From assembly GCA_029262065.1 (NCBI GenBank), contig JAJDAC010000048.1:124001-188000 (forward strand): a stretch of DNA of 64,000 nucleotides, read 5' to 3'. A program made the translations under genes and the position numbers. Every line of letters starts with the position of its first letter. Within the stretch, counting starts at the first letter, position 1. Source of the DNA: Candidatus Krumholzibacteriota bacterium (GTDB lineage Bacteria > Krumholzibacteriota > Krumholzibacteriia > JAJRXK01). The notes beneath the pieces are model-generated. The model was given only the letters and a program-made list of their open reading frames with translations. It was not told where the DNA came from and did no database searches. Positions 17,203-26,524 of this stretch are shown here, one piece after another.

Positions 17203-19164
17203 TCAGCGAATCAGGGCGATGCGCTGGATGTCGGAGGCGTCGGTTGCCACCAGTCGTACCGTATACACGCCACTGGCCACGCCGTGGCCGCGCTCGTCGG
17301 TGCCGTTCCATACCACTGAACCGGCGCCAGCTGGTTGATCGCTCAGGTCGAACGTCCGCACCAGACGACCCGCGGCGTCGAAGATCCGCAGGCTTGCTCC
17401 CTGCGTTGACACCAACTGGAATCGCAGCTGCGTGGCGGGGTTGAAGGGATTGGGCACGTTGGAAACCAGATGGCTCAGCGTTCGACCCGGCGCTCGGGCC
17501 ACGACGATTTCCTCGGAACGGATTTCGAGGTCTCCCACCTGCGCCACCAGTCGGTAGTGGTACTCGCGTCCGAACTGGGTATCGACGTCGGTCCAGTCAT
17601 CGATCGAGTTCGGGTTCGACCAGTTCGCAATCACCTGATTGGTGCCGCCGTCGACGCCGCGCAGAATGGCGATCTCGTCGACGCCACCAATCGCGTTGGC
17701 CACGTTCCACTCCAGGCTCACGCCGTCGGCCGTGGATCGGGCTGCGAGTTGCGCGGATACTACTGGTACCACATCGAGCACGCGCAGGCGTTGAACCACG
17801 CCGCCGCTGCCGGTGGGAGCCAGCTCGCTTGATCCGCAGACATAGATCTCGCCCATCTGGTCTTCGCCGAAACCCTTGAGATACAGGCCGTAAGGCGCGT
17901 TGGGAACGCCAAGCTGGAGCTCGCGAATTTCCGGCGAGCCTGCCGCATCGGCCAGGTAGTACAGGCGACCGCTGGGTATGAAGAAATCACCGCTGAAATC
18001 GCCGAACACGTAGGTGCCGGTGATGGTGGGGTTCATCAAGCCGCGATACACGAACCCGCCCACGATGCTCAGGCCACCCTCGACGTGGGTGTATTCCACG
18101 ATGGGATCGAGCAAGGGCTCGCCCAAAGGACCCGTAGTGGGGCAATTGGCCGGCGGCGTACCGGGATTCAGCGGATCGAAGCAGTTGAAGCCTTCGCGCG
18201 TGACCCAACCGTAGTTGCCACCGTTGGTCACGATGTTCAGCTCTTCGATCAGGTCCTGCCCGACATCAGCTACGTACAGGTCGCCCGTGCCACCGGGTCC
18301 GTTGTCGAACGAGAACTTGTAGGCGTTGCGAAAACCGTACGCATAGATTTCGTCCAACCCCGGTCCGCTCGCGAAGGGATTGCCCGGGGGAATGGCGTAG
18401 GGCAAGCCGGGAGCGGGTGTGGAATCCACGTCGATGCGGATCATGGAACCCAGCGCGGTGTCGACGTTCTGACCGTTGCCGTTGGGGCCGTGACTTGGGG
18501 GTAGATCGGCCAGGCCATCGTTGGCACCGCCGCCGTCACCCAGTGTGAAGTACAAGAATCCGTCCGGGCCAAAAGCGACTTCGCCCGAGTTGTGGTTGAA
18601 CTGAGGCTCATCGACCGAGAACAGAATGATTTCCGAAGAAGGGTCGGCCACGTTGGGGTCGGCCGCCGAAACCTGGAATTCGGCCAGGACCTCGCTGTGG
18701 CAACCCACGATGAAACCGGCGGGGTCATTGCACGGTTCGGCGGGGTCGCCCGCACGAGGCGCGCTGTAGCGGACGAAGAACCGTCCGTTGCTGGCGTAGT
18801 TGGGGTGGAACGCCAGTCCCAACAACCCTCGTTCATCAAAGAAGGAGTTGAGCCCAACCATTGATGCGGAGATGTCGAGGAACGGGGTGGGCAGCAGTAC
18901 GCCGCCGCCATCGACGATTCTGATCTGACCGGTCTGTTCCCAGATGAACAACCGGCCCGAGCCATCGTTGACGTGGGTCACGCCCAGTGGGGACACGAGT
19001 CCTGAAGCCACCGTTTCCAGTTCGACCACAATGTTTCCCTGCGGAATCACGGCGCCACTGGGTGATGAGGCCACGGACAGCAAGACGATCGCGAGCAGAA
19101 CGCTGGCGGTGTGCGAGAAATGAGAGAAGACAGACCGGCCGTTGGGCCGGACGCAATGGATCAT
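17203..19164 (-). CDS. Exported PQQ-type glucose/sorbosone dehydrogenase-like protein with FlgD-like tail
   Basis: This 653-residue protein starts at ATG 19164, which has GGAGG four bases upstream and leads into a hydrophobic signal region ending PSGA. Residues about 55-420 match the soluble glucose dehydrogenase beta-propeller family: ASGLVSPLGVTHVNDGSGRLFIWEQ, ERGLLGLAFHPNY, FVRYSAP, HNSGEVAFGPDGFLYFTLGDGG and AYGFRNAYKFSFD. These bind PQQ and oxidise aldoses in characterised members. A fibronectin/Ig-like segment follows, then a FlgD-like tail starting NVPNPFNPATQLRF. PQQ use is inferred from the family, and no pqq genes are visible. It ends at a strong terminator. Confidence 0.88.
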   Translation of the reverse strand: MIHCVRPNGRSVFSHFSHTASVLLAIVLLSVASSPSGAVIPQGNIVVELETVASGLVSPLGVTHVNDGSGRLFIWEQTGQIRIVDGGGVLLPTPFLDISASMVGLNSFFDERGLLGLAFHPNYASNGRFFVRYSAPRAGDPAEPCNDPAGFIVGCHSEVLAEFQVSAADPNVADPSSEIILFSVDEPQFNHNSGEVAFGPDGFLYFTLGDGGGANDGLADLPPSHGPNGNGQNVDTALGSMIRIDVDSTPAPGLPYAIPPGNPFASGPGLDEIYAYGFRNAYKFSFDNGPGGTGDLYVADVGQDLIEELNIVTNGGNYGWVTREGFNCFDPLNPGTPPANCPTTGPLGEPLLDPIVEYTHVEGGLSIVGGFVYRGLMNPTITGTYVFGDFSGDFFIPSGRLYYLADAAGSPEIRELQLGVPNAPYGLYLKGFGEDQMGEIYVCGSSELAPTGSGGVVQRLRVLDVVPVVSAQLAARSTADGVSLEWNVANAIGGVDEIAILRGVDGGTNQVIANWSNPNSIDDWTDVDTQFGREYHYRLVAQVGDLEIRSEEIVVARAPGRTLSHLVSNVPNPFNPATQLRFQLVSTQGASLRIFDAAGRLVRTFDLSDQPAGAGSVVWNGTDERGHGVASGVYTVRLVATDASDIQRIALIR

Positions 19165-19291
19165 GAGGCCTCCGGGAGATTCGAGGAGACAGAGAGGGGT
19201 GCTCACAGGTGCGCACGCGCCTGCGCCGTGATACACCGCCTCGAAATTCCCGGTTTTGTTTCCCATTTCTTTGCCGCGACGGCGAAAACTA

Positions 19292-20131
19292 TCAGAAGGC
19301 GATTTCGACACCCGGCGACAGCGACCACGCGTGCGTGTTGCCCCACTTGGCGTTGGGCAGGTTGAACTGCGACACGTCCTCGGTGAGCATGAAACGCCAG
19401 GCCCAGTCGGCCTGCAGGCGAATGTTGTCGGTGATGGAGTAGCTCACACCGATACCCAGGCTGCCCGTCACGTCGGTGGCGGTCAGTTCCTGTTGGGAGA
19501 TGGTATGACCGTTGCCACCGCGACCGTCCTGGCTGAGGGTCCAGTCGACCACGCCGCCGCTCAGATGCAGGTAGGGGGAGAAGCCGGCGCCCTTCACGGG
19601 CGGATCGGCCAGGTACAGATTCAGACCGACTTCGAGGACCTTGGCCTCGTACAGCGTGCTGGTGCTGATGGCGGGGACCAGGTCGGTGAACTGAGCGCCG
19701 TCGATCTCGTCCATTTCCAATCCGCTCTGGATACCGCGGCCGAACACCGACACCTTGTTCGATACATACCAATGCAGCGCCACGTCAAAGCCCGTGCCCG
19801 TGTTGGTCACGTCGTTGATCTTGGGCTCGTTGGCTTTGGTGATGTGGATGGGAAGCCAGAAGCTACCGCGGAATATGATCGCGATGGTACCGACGTCGGC
19901 CTCGGCGAATTCGTCGAACAGGTCATCCGCGTCTTCCAGCGCGTCATCGCTGGGAGCCACTATGGGCGTCGATTCGTCGATCACCGGCTCGTCTTCGTCG
20001 GGCGCCTGGGCCCAGGTGGGCGTCGTCGACAGCAGCGGTGGCGACATCAGCAACGCCAGCAACCATGCCGCCAGCAGTGTGGCGGACAAATTGGTCCGGG
20101 TGGCCGAGTTGCGGCCCAAAAACAGACTCAC
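19292..20131 (-). CDS. Outer-membrane beta-barrel protein, unknown role
   Basis: This 279-residue protein starts at GTG 20131. That codon has a near-perfect TAGGAGGT Shine-Dalgarno seven bases upstream and leads into a signal peptide (cleavage near TWAQA). An in-frame ATG at 20242 lacks these. An acidic mature N-terminus (PDEDEPVIDES to DEFAEADVG) is followed by alternating amphipathic strands such as FRGSFWLPI, TGFDVALHWYV, KVLEVGLNLYL and NIRLQADWAWRF. It ends in Phe (SPGVEIAF), the classic signature of a BAM-inserted barrel. It resembles OmpW/OmpA-barrel-size porins in length and strand number. The ligand is unknown. Confidence 0.8.
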   Translation of the reverse strand: MSLFLGRNSATRTNLSATLLAAWLLALLMSPPLLSTTPTWAQAPDEDEPVIDESTPIVAPSDDALEDADDLFDEFAEADVGTIAIIFRGSFWLPIHITKANEPKINDVTNTGTGFDVALHWYVSNKVSVFGRGIQSGLEMDEIDGAQFTDLVPAISTSTLYEAKVLEVGLNLYLADPPVKGAGFSPYLHLSGGVVDWTLSQDGRGGNGHTISQQELTATDVTGSLGIGVSYSITDNIRLQADWAWRFMLTEDVSQFNLPNAKWGNTHAWSLSPGVEIAF

Positions 20132-20268
20132 CGTCGGGTACCTCCTACGTGGGATCGGACAACGTTTGTCAATCGCGACGTAGATGTCAACCGCGCGCTC
20201 TGCTACTGACGTTGCCCAAAGGGCGGGCGACGCTGATCCCAAGCCGTTGATTCGTGTAACGTGTTGGT

Positions 20269-22095
20269 TTATTTGGGGTTATTCAAATCGATACGTCTCA
20301 CCCACACGCCCTCCGTGGATGAAGGTCCGCGGGTGAGTTCGGCGATTTCGTCGAAGATCCCGGGCTTGGCCCCGGTGCCGGACGGGCGCGCCGACAGGCC
20401 ACCGATGCCACGAAGGTTGAGTAGAGATTGGTCGTCGAGCTTCACGTAGGCTCCATTCCCGCCCGCGGCCGGCAGCGAAGCCAGCTTAGCTTCCAGGTCT
20501 ACCAACGGCTCGCGCGAGGCCACCACCAGCACCTGTTCGCGATCGCCGCTGCTATCGACGGTCCAGGATGAGTCCACGCCGTCGCAGATCCCCGGCAAAC
20601 GATGGGTCGTTTCCGCGGCCAGTGGATTGGTCGTTTCGCACCCGGCGATGGGAAACAACACATACGCGTTGCCCACGGCATCGACATTCACCACGTACGC
20701 GTAGACCTCGGTTGACGGGTTCAGTTCGAACGACAGCTGGTCGCCCACGCCGACCGCGGCGCCCGACATGAGTTCGGTTCGCGACGTGGCATCTTCGCGC
20801 AGCAGGCGCCCCTCCACGGTGAACTGCGCGGGTCCAAACAGATTCAGCTGACTGGTTAGCGTCAACGCCGCCAGCGCGGCCAGCGCGGCGATGGCCAGGG
20901 TCCAGCGTCGTCTGCGGTTGGGGGTCGGTGCGGTGTTCAGCTGGGTTTCAGATGTGCCGTGCTGGAGTTGATCGAGGGCCTGCGAAAGCTGACCCGCGGT
21001 GGCGAATCTCTCGCTGGGGTCGGACGCCAGGGCGGTGCGCAGCACGTTTACGAACGCCGGGCTCAACTCGCTTCGCAGGTCGGCCGCGCTGGTGGCGTTG
21101 CCGCTTGCGTGCATGGCCTTCAGTTCGTCGAGCGATGTTGCGGTTACCGGGAAGCTGCCGGTGACCAGGTGAAAAAGCAGAACGCCCAGACTGTAGACAT
21201 CGGAGGCGGGCGTGACGTCTTCGCCGCGCAATAGTTCGGGGGCCAGGTACATGGGTGTCCCCGGAACACTGCGTTGGGTCCCGGCCTGCGCATCGTGGTC
21301 GGGGGTGGTGCCCGCTCCAAAGTCCATCAAGACCAACCGCCCACCTTCGGCGCGCATCACGTTCTGGGCTTTGACGTCGCGGTGGATCAGTCCGGCCGCG
21401 TGTACCGCGGCCAGGGCACGGGCCAACGATTGACCTACGACGATGCCTTCGCTTTCGCTGAACGGACCGTCGTTCTGCACGATGTTGGCCAAGGTGCGTC
21501 CACGCACCAATTCCATCCAAAGGCCGAACTGTCCCTCGTGTTCTTCGATGCCGTAGATGCTGACCACGTTGTCGTGTTGAATGCGGGCCAGGTGGCGTCC
21601 CTCCTGGCGCAAGCGCTCGCGTGCCGCTTCGGGCAGTTGTTTGCCCGGATGCAGCAGCTTCAGGGCAACGTCGCGCTGCAGCTGGGGATCGTGCGCGCGA
21701 TACACGGTGCCGTAGGACCCGTAGCCCAATCGCTCCTTGATTTCGAGTCGGCCCCATTGTTCGAGGTTGGTGTCGAACACGCCGCGGGCGTTGGCGTCGG
21801 TGACCGCGTCGTCGGCGTCGGCATCGGTGACCGCATCGCCGGCGCCGGCGTTCAGCGCTTGGTCACTGGAATGGAGTTGCGTGATGGATGCAATCGAACC
21901 CAACGAGCGCAGGATGGCACGGTCGTTTTCATCGGTTGCGGTCAGTCCGGCCGCGGCCCAGTCGACGCTCTCGCCGCGACTGATCTGGTCGGCCAGTTCA
22001 AGCCAACGTGCGTCGGCTTCGCCATCTCCGGACGATCCTTCCGGCGTCGCCTCGGCCAGGCGAAGACGGTGGTGACGGTGGGGATCATGAATCAT
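20269..22095 (-). CDS. Membrane-anchored Ser/Thr protein kinase (PknB-type) with extracytoplasmic sensor region
   Basis: This 608-residue protein has an acidic N-terminal 115 residues with a DADADDAVTDANA repeat, then a Hanks-type kinase domain at about 117-375. The kinase has a Gly loop LGYGSYGTVYRAHD, Lys146 in VALKLL, the catalytic loop HRDVKAQN, DFG, and GTPMYLAPE with SDVYSLGVLL. A single transmembrane segment lies near 397-415 (WTLAIAALAALAALT). The C-terminal part (VEGRLLREDA to VLVVASREPL) resembles DUF4384-like domains. All catalytic residues look intact. Its start overlaps the end of the ECF sigma gene by 11 bp, so the sigma factor and kinase are co-expressed and the kinase may act on it. 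That pairing occurs in other phyla, but the link is inference. Confidence 0.93.
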   Translation of the reverse strand: MIHDPHRHHRLRLAEATPEGSSGDGEADARWLELADQISRGESVDWAAAGLTATDENDRAILRSLGSIASITQLHSSDQALNAGAGDAVTDADADDAVTDANARGVFDTNLEQWGRLEIKERLGYGSYGTVYRAHDPQLQRDVALKLLHPGKQLPEAARERLRQEGRHLARIQHDNVVSIYGIEEHEGQFGLWMELVRGRTLANIVQNDGPFSESEGIVVGQSLARALAAVHAAGLIHRDVKAQNVMRAEGGRLVLMDFGAGTTPDHDAQAGTQRSVPGTPMYLAPELLRGEDVTPASDVYSLGVLLFHLVTGSFPVTATSLDELKAMHASGNATSAADLRSELSPAFVNVLRTALASDPSERFATAGQLSQALDQLQHGTSETQLNTAPTPNRRRRWTLAIAALAALAALTLTSQLNLFGPAQFTVEGRLLREDATSRTELMSGAAVGVGDQLSFELNPSTEVYAYVVNVDAVGNAYVLFPIAGCETTNPLAAETTHRLPGICDGVDSSWTVDSSGDREQVLVVASREPLVDLEAKLASLPAAGGNGAYVKLDDQSLLNLRGIGGLSARPSGTGAKPGIFDEIAELTRGPSSTEGVWVRRIDLNNPK

Positions 22096-22702
22096 GGGCC
22101 ATCTCCTCGGCGAGGCGGACGAGAGCTCGATTTACGGTCATGCGTGCGGTGTTGGCCGACGCCTTTCCGATTGCAGCCGCAACCTGTTCGAAGCTCATGC
22201 CCATTTCGACGCGCGCGATTACGGCCTCGCGATCGAGTGGCTTGAGCCGGGCCAGCGCCCGTTCGTAGATGGCCACCGATTCACGACCGATCAACGCATC
22301 CAGGGGCGAAGGGCCCCGGTCGCGTTCCACGGGCGCGTCGGGCAGGTCGATTTCCACCGGCTTGCGTCCCACGCGTCGTGCCTCGTCGCGGATCCGATTC
22401 ATCACACCCTGGCGTAGGTAGGCCAGGAGTGCACCGTCGCGTCGAACTTCGAAGTTCTTCACGTTGCGTACGGTGCGGATGACTGTTTCCTGCACCACGT
22501 CGGAGGTTTCGAGAAGGTCGCGGGCCCGGTTGGGAAGCCGTCCTGACGCCCACCGCTGCAGCAGCGGAATGTATCGCTGGCACAGCACATCCAGGGCGAC
22601 GTCGTCACCCTGTTGCGCGTGCACCAGCAGTTCCACCGATGCTTCGGCCAGGAATCGCTGGCGGCGTTCCGCCTGCGTTGCGTCGTGGGAAGGCTCGTCC
22701 AT
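22085..22702 (-). CDS. ECF-type RNA polymerase sigma factor
   Basis: This is a sigma-70 family protein of about 205 residues. Region 2 is visible as LLVHAQQGDDVALDVLCQRYIPLLQRWASGR and DLLETSDVVQETVIR. Region 4 is a helix-turn-helix, LKPLDREAVIARVEMGMSFEQVAAAIGKASANTARM. The ATG at 22702 is my preferred start because the family pattern begins soon after it. An ATG at 22840 in the same frame would add 46 poorly coding residues, and no site has a strong Shine-Dalgarno, so the start is uncertain. It overlaps the kinase gene by 11 bp. No anti-sigma factor is adjacent, so kinase control is plausible. Confidence 0.87.
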   Translation of the reverse strand: MDEPSHDATQAERRQRFLAEASVELLVHAQQGDDVALDVLCQRYIPLLQRWASGRLPNRARDLLETSDVVQETVIRTVRNVKNFEVRRDGALLAYLRQGVMNRIRDEARRVGRKPVEIDLPDAPVERDRGPSPLDALIGRESVAIYERALARLKPLDREAVIARVEMGMSFEQVAAAIGKASANTARMTVNRALVRLAEEMAHDS

Positions 22703-22886
22703 GCGCCGTTTGCGAATCCTTCGTCGAAGTGACAGATCCACAACAGTATAGCTGTTCAGCGGGCAGTCCCGAAGGGTCAGGTGGGTGGTGGACAGGTTCA
22801 TTGGTTGCATTCGTAGCGGGTTGGGAGGAATCCCTTCCATTTCTAACCGCTATAACGCCACCAGGGGCCCGACCGCACAGAAAACG

Positions 22887-23561
22887 TCAACTCAACAGCA
22901 GTTCGAGCACCGCCTGGGTGTCGGTCAGGTCGTCCACCACGTAATCGGCGCCGCCAAGGGCTTCTCGGGAGTGAAACCCGGTGGCCACGGCCAGCACGCG
23001 GGCCCCCACCGATCGTCCCGCCCGTACGTCATCTTGAGTGTCACCGATGACCCACGGCGGGTCGGTGTGTTCAATGGCGTAGTGGTCGCGGGAATTGCTG
23101 ATGGCCGCGGCGAAGACCTGATCGCGGCGTGAATGCTCGCCGCCGAACCCGCCCGTGGGAAAAAAAGGCTCCAGCCCAAAGCGTCCCAGTTTGATGTAGG
23201 CGCTCTCTCGCAGGTTGCCGGTAGCCAGGCCAAGGGCTACCGAATCCACCGATGCCAGTGCCCCCAGCAGTTCGCTGACCCCCGGCAACATGTAGGGGTC
23301 GGGCGCCTGCGGATACCGTTGCCGCAGCGAATGCGGATACTCCCGGCAGAATCGGGCAAACAAGGCCTCGGCGTCGCCGCGAGATCCGCTTCGTTCATAG
23401 AGTTGCTCGAAAATGCCCCGGTCGGTGGCGCCCGCGAACGACAGTCCGTCGAAGTGGGGCTCGACCTCCACCACGTTGGCGAACGTTTCCAGAAACGTCG
23501 ATTGGGCGATGGCTCCGTTGAGCAGCATGGTGCCGTCGATGTCGAACAAGATGAGTTTCAT
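22887..23561 (-). CDS. HAD-family phosphatase (phosphoglycolate phosphatase-like)
   Basis: This 224-residue haloacid dehalogenase-superfamily hydrolase carries motif I FDIDGT, with a cap domain inserted after it. Motif II is LGLATGN, and motif IV is VIGDTQDDVRAG with the metal-binding Asp pair. The pattern and length resemble phosphoglycolate/beta-phosphoglucomutase-type subfamily members. The substrate cannot be assigned. It starts 18 bp after the M14 carboxypeptidase stop and is probably cotranscribed with it. Confidence 0.88.
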   Translation of the reverse strand: MKLILFDIDGTMLLNGAIAQSTFLETFANVVEVEPHFDGLSFAGATDRGIFEQLYERSGSRGDAEALFARFCREYPHSLRQRYPQAPDPYMLPGVSELLGALASVDSVALGLATGNLRESAYIKLGRFGLEPFFPTGGFGGEHSRRDQVFAAAISNSRDHYAIEHTDPPWVIGDTQDDVRAGRSVGARVLAVATGFHSREALGGADYVVDDLTDTQAVLELLLS

Positions 23562-23579
23562 GTAAGACTCGCGAAATGG

Positions 23580-25436
23580 TCAGCGGGACATGACCCGGCC
23601 AACCGGGTACACGCGATACTCCTGATCGTAGTAGGGGGTGCGTTCGTAGAACCACTCCAGGCGCGCCCGCGCGTTGCCCGCGAACGCGCTGTCGTTCAGT
23701 AGTTTCTGTTGGAATTCGACGGCAAGCTTGGGATCACTGTCCAACATGGCCTGCGCCATGGGTTCCAATGCGTAGGCTTCGAAGTACTCGGTGCGTTGCA
23801 GAATCTCGAGGAAGAATCCCCACTGCAGAAACGAATCGGGCGACTCGGGCTCCAGCAACAGCATGGCCAGATCGCCCAGCGGTTGGTCGCACGATATGAA
23901 CCACGAACCCGCGGGGTAGGTGCGGTCCTCCCGTGTCACAGCCAACGCGCCTGGTGTTACGCGCGCGTGACCTTCGAAGGGAGCGTCGTCGAGCGAAGCT
24001 TCGGGCAGTCGAATGACCTCGACGTCGAACGCCCGCGCCTCGGTTACCTGCTCCATGACGATCCCGTGGATCGCCATCCGTTCCGCGACTAAAGGCCAGG
24101 ACGCGGGCACCACGTATCCCGAGGGGCGATTCGCGCGTGTCGTCGCGTGGTCGGACGTAACCACGGGAGCCTGGATCGTCACCGGTCGTCCGGTCCAGCG
24201 CACCACCGGGGCGCCCGAAACAGGCGACAGCTCGGTGCGCGATTCGATGCCCCGGAACGCAATTGTCTCGGGCACCAGGTCGGGCGCGGTCTGCCAGCTC
24301 AGGGCGAGTTCGCGGGGGCGACGTGATTGATCCGCGCTTGTGGCCTTGGTGAGATCCGCGTGGTATTTGGCCAGTGAACGCATGGACGCGCGCAGGAAAA
24401 CGTACGTGCCCAGCACGCGCTGGTCGTACGGTTTCAGCGAGTGGTTCTCGAGCAGTACCGTGGGCAGGTGCCGGGCGTCGCCGTACGAGTTCGAGAATCG
24501 GGGACTGCCTGTCCAGTCGTAGATTCCGGCTGATATGTCGCGGCCGTTGACGCCAAAGATCAGGGGTCCGGGTACATGGCCCTGGTCGGTAAGCGCGCGA
24601 TCCACGGTTGGTCGATAGTGTTCGTCGAGCCAACGACTGATGTTGGGCGACCACGCGTGATCACCGTGGTAGCCGTAGGTAATGTCGTACTGGTAGTCGA
24701 CGCCGTCGGTGACATGCAGGTCGAGGTACAGGTCCGGCTCGTACTCCCGAATAGCCCGCACCATCGCCTGCATCTCCGGCGTGTCCAACTTGGAGTAGTC
24801 GCGGTTGAGATTGAGATTGCGTCGGTTGGTGCGCCACCCCAGCTCGGCGGGTCCGCGCTGGTTCACGCGACCGTAGGCCGAGAATCGTTCGTGGCCGTCG
24901 ACATTGAAGATGGGGACGAACAGGAAGTTGGTCTGATCCAGCAAGCTGGTCTCGCGCTGACCCACGGTCATGTCGCGCAGCAGCATGAGGCCCGCGTCCT
25001 TGCCGTCGATTTCGCCGGCGTGGATTCCAGCCTGGGCCAGCAACGTGGGGCGGCCCGTCAACGCCAGCTGGGCTGCCGTCTGGGCTCCTTCGCGCGAAGC
25101 AATGACCATCCAGACATCGCGGCCCTCGTGACTTTGGCCCAGCGACACCATGTGCAACTCGGGCGCCGCGTCCACCAGACGGCGTAGCCAGGCCACGGTT
25201 TCGTCGTAGCGCGGAGTCTGGGTCAGGTTGGTACGCTCACTGGGCGTGATCCATGGATCGTCGGCCGCCACCACGAGCGAGCGGCTCGCGCCGTCCCACG
25301 GCTGAATCGGCGGCAGCACACTCGTGCGCGCGGCTTCTTCGTAGGCCCGCGGTGGCGAGACGCTCGTGGCCGCGACTACCGTGGCCGCCAGAAACGGTAG
25401 CTGCGCCAGCACCAAAATGATTCGTCCCACCCACAT
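23580..25436 (-). CDS. Exported M14-family zinc carboxypeptidase
   Basis: This 618-residue protein starts at ATG 25436 because AAGGAG lies six bases upstream of it. An in-frame ATG 15 bp earlier has that Shine-Dalgarno inside its own codons. A signal peptide (MWVGRIILVLAQLPFLAATVVAA) follows. The zinc ligands are in GIHAGEIDG (HxxE) and the later LDLHVTDG, with the catalytic Glu in LLENHSLKPYD and the NLNRDYSK substrate block between them. These are M14 carboxypeptidase A-like features. A C-terminal beta-rich region of about 200 residues follows the catalytic domain. Its role is probably periplasmic or extracellular peptide trimming. Confidence 0.9.
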   Translation of the reverse strand: MWVGRIILVLAQLPFLAATVVAATSVSPPRAYEEAARTSVLPPIQPWDGASRSLVVAADDPWITPSERTNLTQTPRYDETVAWLRRLVDAAPELHMVSLGQSHEGRDVWMVIASREGAQTAAQLALTGRPTLLAQAGIHAGEIDGKDAGLMLLRDMTVGQRETSLLDQTNFLFVPIFNVDGHERFSAYGRVNQRGPAELGWRTNRRNLNLNRDYSKLDTPEMQAMVRAIREYEPDLYLDLHVTDGVDYQYDITYGYHGDHAWSPNISRWLDEHYRPTVDRALTDQGHVPGPLIFGVNGRDISAGIYDWTGSPRFSNSYGDARHLPTVLLENHSLKPYDQRVLGTYVFLRASMRSLAKYHADLTKATSADQSRRPRELALSWQTAPDLVPETIAFRGIESRTELSPVSGAPVVRWTGRPVTIQAPVVTSDHATTRANRPSGYVVPASWPLVAERMAIHGIVMEQVTEARAFDVEVIRLPEASLDDAPFEGHARVTPGALAVTREDRTYPAGSWFISCDQPLGDLAMLLLEPESPDSFLQWGFFLEILQRTEYFEAYALEPMAQAMLDSDPKLAVEFQQKLLNDSAFAGNARARLEWFYERTPYYDQEYRVYPVGRVMSR

Positions 25437-25563
25437 ACACCACTCCTTCATTCCAAGGCCGGGGAATACCGAGCATGCCTGGACCCCGGTGCCGGGTCAA
25501 CCGCACGTCAGCGAGTTCTTTCGGGCCCAGGGACCTTGAGCTAGAGTTGGCCTACCCAAGGCC

Positions 25564-26427
25564 ATGCATACGATCAACCCCCCCGACTACGCCCACCCCT
25601 CGCGGGGTCCGTTGCTCCCCTGTCCACGCGGGCGCATCATCGCGTTGGTCCTGTTCTGCGCGGCCACGCTGTGCCTGCTTCCGCTTACCCGCTTGTCTCC
25701 GCTCACGCGGATTCCCGGCGTCCTCTTGTGGGTGGCGTCGGCGTGGGCAGTCTGGGGCGATCCCGACCCCCGGGTTCGCCGGCGGTTCGGCGTCCTGCTG
25801 GGTTGTGTGGCCATCCTGGCTGCGTCTCCCATCAATACCGATACCAGCCCGCGTCACTTCCTGACGCTGGGGATTCCCTTTCTGGCCGTCATACTGGGCC
25901 CGGCGATTTTTCTCGGCCGCACCGACCCGGACGTCATTCGCTATCGGTTCTGGCCGCGCAAGCTGCGCTGGCTCGATCTGTTCTACACCGCCATATCGGT
26001 GCCGCTGGCCATGTGGATCATCGGTTGGTACTTCCGGTTCAATCCCAACATGTACCAGCAATGGACGCTGCCGGCTGAAATCGACCACGGGGCCGTGAAC
26101 CGACTGTTCTGGGGCATCAACGGCGTGGGGGTGTGGGACGAGCTGTTCTTCGTGAACACCGTATTCGCCGTGCTACGGAGCATGTTTTCCTTCCGCGTGG
26201 CCAATCTGGCCCAGGCGGTCGTGTACATGTCGGTCCTGAACCGCATGGCGTTCATCGGCGTGGGACCCGCCCTGGTGTATCTGTTCGCCCTGACCCAGGG
26301 CTCGATGTTCGAGGAATCGGAAAACCTGTTGTACGTGCTCATCGTGCACCTGGTGGTCGACTATTTCCTGGTGAGTGCGATCGTGGCGGGCTACTACCCG
26401 GCCTACGAGGGCTTTCTGTTCCATTGA
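25564..26427 (+). CDS. Polytopic membrane protein related to CPBP/Abi family, degenerate motifs
   Basis: This is a 287-residue protein with about seven or eight hydrophobic helices. The segment GVWDELFFVNTVFAVLR lies where CPBP intramembrane proteases carry EExxxR, and IVHLVVDYF lies where they carry HxxxN/D. The Glu-Glu pair is Asp-Glu, and the paired Arg three residues on is not in register. It is either a divergent member or an inactive homologue. CPBP proteins process prenylated or bacteriocin-type substrates. It sits alone between the divergent M14 gene and guaB. Another membrane family remains possible. Confidence 0.65.
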   Translation: MHTINPPDYAHPSRGPLLPCPRGRIIALVLFCAATLCLLPLTRLSPLTRIPGVLLWVASAWAVWGDPDPRVRRRFGVLLGCVAILAASPINTDTSPRHFLTLGIPFLAVILGPAIFLGRTDPDVIRYRFWPRKLRWLDLFYTAISVPLAMWIIGWYFRFNPNMYQQWTLPAEIDHGAVNRLFWGINGVGVWDELFFVNTVFAVLRSMFSFRVANLAQAVVYMSVLNRMAFIGVGPALVYLFALTQGSMFEESENLLYVLIVHLVVDYFLVSAIVAGYYPAYEGFLFH

Positions 26428-26452
26428 GTCGGTCCGGCGCCTACGCGCTGGT

Positions 26453-26481
26453 TTGACACCCACAGCCGCGCTCTCTATATT
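26453..26481 (+). promoter_or_regulatory. Near-consensus sigma-70 promoter of guaB
   Basis: A perfect TTGACA at 26453-26458 and TATATT (5 of 6) at 26476-26481 are spaced by exactly 17 bp. Transcription would start near 26488, leaving a short leader with AGGAG at 26513-26517 before the ATG. This is the best sigma-70 promoter in the window. Confidence 0.88.
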
Positions 26482-26524
26482 GCCTGGCACTCAAAAAAGG
26501 CACCCGTAATCGCAGGAGCACGTC

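Noticed and set aside
20167-20172. TTGACA on the minus strand upstream of the barrel gene
   Set aside because: No -10-like hexamer lies 15-19 bp away; that position is taken by the Shine-Dalgarno region.
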